Shown here piece by piece: positions 5,238-7,163 of a stretch of 7,163 bases of DNA. The position numbers were made by a program, and so were the translations under genes. How positions within the stretch are numbered: the first letter of the stretch is position 1; every line of letters starts with the position of its first letter. The stretch is from contig CALALQ010000245.1 of assembly GCA_937925595.1 (NCBI GenBank), forward strand, positions 1 to 7,163, given 5' to 3'. The notes beneath the pieces are model-generated. The model searched no databases. It worked only from the letters and a program-made list of their open reading frames with translations, and was not told the DNA's origin. The stretch is from an uncultured Demequina sp. (GTDB taxonomy: Bacteria; Actinomycetota; Actinomycetes; Actinomycetales; Demequinaceae).

Positions 5238-5287
5238 GGCGAGTCGGGAAAGCGACGCTCCAGAGAGCGCCGCTCCCCCAACTCGCC
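5238..5287 (-). terminator. Very long hairpin between DUF305 lipoprotein and small ORF (terminator or attenuator)
   Basis: Bases 5281-5287 and 5238-5244 (GGCGAGT/ACTCGCC on the minus strand) form the base, and pairing continues inward without a bulge to a 4-base loop. The result is a 23-bp stem with four G-T wobbles on the minus-strand RNA. It begins 5 bases after the DUF305 stop. The sequence after it (CCCTCTTCCCTC) has few T runs. It could end the DUF6153-DUF305 transcript, partly attenuate the two genes downstream, or protect the upstream mRNA end. Confidence 0.65.
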
Positions 5288-5292
5288 GGTTC

Positions 5293-5901
5293 TCAGAGTT
5301 CGCTGAGGAGCGACTGCATCTCGGCGATCTCCGCCGTTTGGTCGTCGACGATCTTCTGGGCCAACTCGAGTGCCTCAGGGTTCTGCCCGTTATCGAGCTC
5401 CTGCTGCGCCATCTCGATCGCGCCCTGGTGGTGCTGGATCATCTGCTCGAGGAAGAGCGAGGAGGCTTCCGCACCGGAGGCCTCCTCGAGCGCCGCCATG
5501 TCCTCGGACGACATCATGCCGTCCATGCCGTGATCCATACCGCCCATGCCGTCGGCCATCTCGACACCCCAAGCGTCGAGGAAGCCCAACATCTGATCGA
5601 TCTCGGGGTCCTGGGCTGCCTTGATGTTCGCGGCCAACGCGACGACTCGCTCGTCAACGCCCTCCTTAGCGAGCAGGATGTCCGCCATCTCGACGGCTTG
5701 CTCGTGGTGCGGAATCATCTCCATCGCGAACGTCTCGTCGGCGTTGTTGAAGTCGGCGCTGACGGACTCCGACGGAGCGCTGGTGGCGCCACCGGAGCCG
5801 TGATCCATACCCTCCATGTCCCCGCTCATTCCTGAGCATCCCGCCAGGAGCAGCGTGGTAAGTGCAGCGCTCGCAATGAGCGCAGTGGTGCGTACCTTCA
5901 T
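5293..5901 (-). CDS. DUF305 lipoprotein (extracytoplasmic copper-binding candidate)
   Basis: From ATG 5901 the protein has 202 residues. A signal peptide with lipobox LAGC (19-22) indicates lipid anchoring at Cys22. A Met/Gly/His-rich linker (GMSGDMEGMDHG) follows. Two DUF305 motifs are visible, MIPHHEQAVEMA (62-73) and MIQHHQGAIEMA (154-165), with a Met/His-rich stretch between them (M115, M119, M122, H124, M126, M129, M130). The frame extends upstream to 5991, but those 30 residues overlap the DUF6153 stop and would bury the signal peptide, so I reject that start. The ribosome site before 5901 is weak (GAGAAAG is about 12 bases away). It is clearly a paralogue of the plus-strand DUF305 protein, which has a membrane helix instead of a lipid anchor. 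It is probably co-transcribed with DUF6153 (86-base gap). A copper role is inferred from family and context. Confidence 0.88.
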   Translation of the reverse strand: MKVRTTALIASAALTTLLLAGCSGMSGDMEGMDHGSGGATSAPSESVSADFNNADETFAMEMIPHHEQAVEMADILLAKEGVDERVVALAANIKAAQDPEIDQMLGFLDAWGVEMADGMGGMDHGMDGMMSSEDMAALEEASGAEASSLFLEQMIQHHQGAIEMAQQELDNGQNPEALELAQKIVDDQTAEIAEMQSLLSEL

Positions 5902-5960
5902 GGTGATTTGTGTCTTTCTCGTAGTCGGTAAGTGAGGTGGGCACGCGGCATTGACCGCGC

Positions 5961-5984
5961 GCCGCATTGCGGCTGAGAAGCCGC
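5961..5984 (-). other. Inverted repeats between DUF6153 and DUF305 genes
   Basis: GCGGCT-GAGA-AGCCGC (5969-5984) is a perfect 6-bp hairpin with a 4-base loop, beginning 3 bases after the DUF6153 stop. GCCGCA-T-TGCGGC (5961-5973) is an overlapping perfect inverted repeat. No T run follows. They may act as a weak terminator, a processing site, or leader structure for the DUF305 mRNA. Confidence 0.4.
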
Positions 5985-5987
5985 TAA

Positions 5988-6425
5988 TCACGTCCGACTA
6001 ATAGAGAGCGCAACGAGAGAAGGAGGGTGGGGTGGTGCGAGCGTGGTGACGGCGGCGGATAGCCGTCGCAGTAGTTGCTTGACATAGCTGCCCACACTCT
6101 TAGTGGGCAGCATGGTGAGTGCGAGCGACGCTGCCATGATCGCCAGCACACACACCATCGCCATGACGAGGTGACCCGCACCGCCGCAGCTATCACCGCA
6201 CTGCGTTAGGGCGTTCTCGGCACCTTGATCAGTGTCGGCGTGGTGGCCGAGCACGGCGTGCGCCACGGTCGGGTCGGCGCTTCCCATCGAAGCGTGGCCG
6301 GCGTCGACATTGAAGCCATGCATCGCGAGCAGGCCGGCAATCACAAGGAGCGCAGCGCTGAGAGAAAGCAGGAGGCGACGGCTCGCACGGGTGCGCGTCG
6401 TAAACAACGATCGCAGCGTGTGCAT
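5988..6425 (-). CDS. DUF6153 family small membrane protein
   Basis: 145 residues with two hydrophobic segments (about 18-36 and 84-106). Between them is a short extracytoplasmic-looking loop with His44, 56, 61 and 62 and a CGDSC motif (C76, C80). The first segment ends LLAMHGF, the second is preceded by GGAGHLVMAMVC, and the tail has PPHPPS. These features match actinobacterial DUF6153 proteins, which often lie beside DUF305 genes. His, Met and Cys near the membrane suggest metal binding, but no biochemical function is established that I know of. The start is well supported: GGGAGG (complement of 6431-6436) lies 5 bases before ATG 6425. It is the first gene of the minus-strand cluster and is separated from the ATPase fragment by 122 bases. 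Confidence 0.78.
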   Translation of the reverse strand: MHTLRSLFTTRTRASRRLLLSLSAALLVIAGLLAMHGFNVDAGHASMGSADPTVAHAVLGHHADTDQGAENALTQCGDSCGGAGHLVMAMVCVLAIMAASLALTMLPTKSVGSYVKQLLRRLSAAVTTLAPPHPPSLVALSISRT

Positions 6426-6547
6426 CTCGACCTCCCTCGTCTCCAGGGTAGCCGTCTAGTGCGGTTCCATCCTGGGACGGCCCTTCGCGGAGCGACCGTT
6501 ACCCCCTTGCATGTGACCTCATTCGGCTTGACTAACGCTCGAGGACA
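6426..6547 (-). promoter_or_regulatory. Intergenic region upstream of DUF6153 with a CsoR-like half site
   Basis: Plus-strand TACCCCCTT (6500-6508) matches one arm of a CsoR operator, but the other arm is missing. CCATCC-TG-GGACGG (6467-6480) is a near-perfect inverted repeat. A possible minus-strand -10 is TACCCT (complement of 6445-6450), without a convincing -35. The DUF6153-DUF305 cluster probably starts here, but I cannot fix its promoter. Confidence 0.35.
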
Positions 6548-7163
6548 TCAGCCCTTAGGCCTCGTGCTCTGGCCGAGAAGGTGGACATCGCGCCGGTACT
6601 GCGAGAGTTCGTTATCGTAGCGACGTTCACGGTTGACGAAGGCGGTGACTCCGCCTTCCAGTAGGTGCTGGATCTGCTCTCGAACGTTCGCATCATCGAT
6701 CGGGCCGGAGACGGCAGCGCCCTCTTTCTCCATCACACGCAAGGTGCCGCCTGCGCTTTCCAGGGCGACCGTGACTTCGGCATCGGTATTCACCGGAATG
6801 TTCGCTTCGTGGGTGACGACGATCAGCTGCCTCTTCCACCGAGCGTCGCGGAACTGCGTCACGATCAGTTCGCTGACCAGCGCGCTGTCGAGGTCGTCCT
6901 CGGGCTGATCGAGAACGAGCGGGCCGTCGCCGTAACTCAGGGTGAAGGCAAGCATCGCCGCGCTGCGCTGCCCAGGGCTGCCATCAGTTACGGTCTGCCA
7001 CGCGTCGGTGTCGCCGGGCTTCTTGCCCGTCCGGAGGAACTTCATATCGAAGCGGTCGTCAGCGATCAGCGAGGCGGCTTCAACCCGCGTCGCGTCGGTT
7101 GCGGACTTGAGTCGGTCCTTAAACGCGCTGCTGATACCGGCAGGCAAGCCCGTGAAGGTGTTC
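6548..7163 (-). CDS. C-terminal part of an SMC/ABC-like ATPase, TrlF-family-like (N-terminus off the right edge)
   Basis: The frame is open from the window edge to TGA at 6548 (205 residues seen). It holds an ABC-type signature SPGQRSAA (SPGQ at 6968-6979), a Walker B motif LVLDQPEDDLD (about 6886-6921), and a switch histidine in VVTHEANIPV (His codon 6809-6811). The order and wording, with the following SGPIDDANVREQ and LLEGGVTAFVNRERRY, resemble the C-terminus of TrlF-type AAA/SMC-like ATPases. Those proteins carry a PHP-phosphoesterase domain at the N-terminus and occur in mobile and defence contexts. Neither Walker A nor any PHP domain is in view, so the identity beyond ATPase is inference. 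A TTG at 7147 is internal, not a start. It lies upstream of the copper cluster on the same strand and is probably unrelated to it. Confidence 0.75.
   Translation of the reverse strand, partial: NTFTGLPAGISSAFKDRLKSATDATRVEAASLIADDRFDMKFLRTGKKPGDTDAWQTVTDGSPGQRSAAMLAFTLSYGDGPLVLDQPEDDLDSALVSELIVTQFRDARWKRQLIVVTHEANIPVNTDAEVTVALESAGGTLRVMEKEGAAVSGPIDDANVREQIQHLLEGGVTAFVNRERRYDNELSQYRRDVHLLGQSTRPKG

Noticed and set aside
5143..5835. 230-codon plus-strand open frame opposite the DUF305 lipoprotein
   Set aside because: It is antisense to a clearly recognisable DUF305 gene; its composition is that of a reverse-frame shadow in high-GC DNA and it has no recognisable domain.
5902..5991. 30-residue N-terminal extension of the DUF305 lipoprotein
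   Set aside because: It would overlap the DUF6153 stop and place a polar stretch before the signal peptide; ATG 5901 gives a normal lipoprotein signal.

Overview
The window looks like part of a copper-resistance island from a high-GC Gram-positive bacterium, most likely an actinobacterium of the Micrococcales type. The grounds are the G/C-rich third codon positions, a CsoR-type copper repressor with its characteristic operators, DUF6153 and DUF305 proteins, an Asp-box lipoprotein of the kind found beside copper genes in Actinobacteria, and an apparently leaderless regulator gene. The species cannot be named from the sequence alone.

Layout, left to right. Positions 1-131 (minus) hold the N-terminal part of an ArsR-family regulator that runs off the left edge. 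A doubled palindromic operator (122-160) overlaps its promoter and start codon. Positions 248-652 (minus) encode a cytosolic four-helix copper-storage protein with 18 cysteines (Csp3/DUF326 type). A divergent intergenic region (653-844) follows, carrying a good promoter and two CsoR-type operators. These drive a plus-strand operon: a CopB-type copper P-type ATPase with a YHS domain and His-rich N-terminus (845-3310), then an overlapping csoR gene (3300-3599) and a strong hairpin (3608-3643). A membrane-anchored DUF305 protein (3695-4246, plus) comes next.

Convergent to this, a minus-strand cluster is transcribed from about 6425 leftwards: a DUF6153 membrane protein (5988-6425), a DUF305 lipoprotein (5293-5901), a 23-bp-stem hairpin (5238-5287), a candidate 32-residue single-pass membrane peptide (5127-5225), and an Asp-box (BNR-like) lipoprotein (4243-5130). 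The last two overlap by ATGA. The plus-strand DUF305 gene and the lipoprotein gene end inside one shared CTAG. At the right edge (6548-7163, minus) is the C-terminal part of an SMC/ABC-like ATPase that resembles TrlF-family defence-type ATPases and is probably not part of the copper system.

How the parts may work together (partly inference): CsoR senses cytosolic Cu(I) and releases the copB-csoR promoter; CopB pumps copper out; the Csp3-like protein buffers copper in the cytosol; and two surface-anchored DUF305 proteins, the DUF6153 protein, the small membrane peptide and the Asp-box lipoprotein form an extracytoplasmic copper-handling layer whose biochemistry is largely undescribed. The parts most worth following up are this outer-layer module (with its untracked small peptide and long hairpin), the twin CsoR operators, and the doubled ArsR operator.
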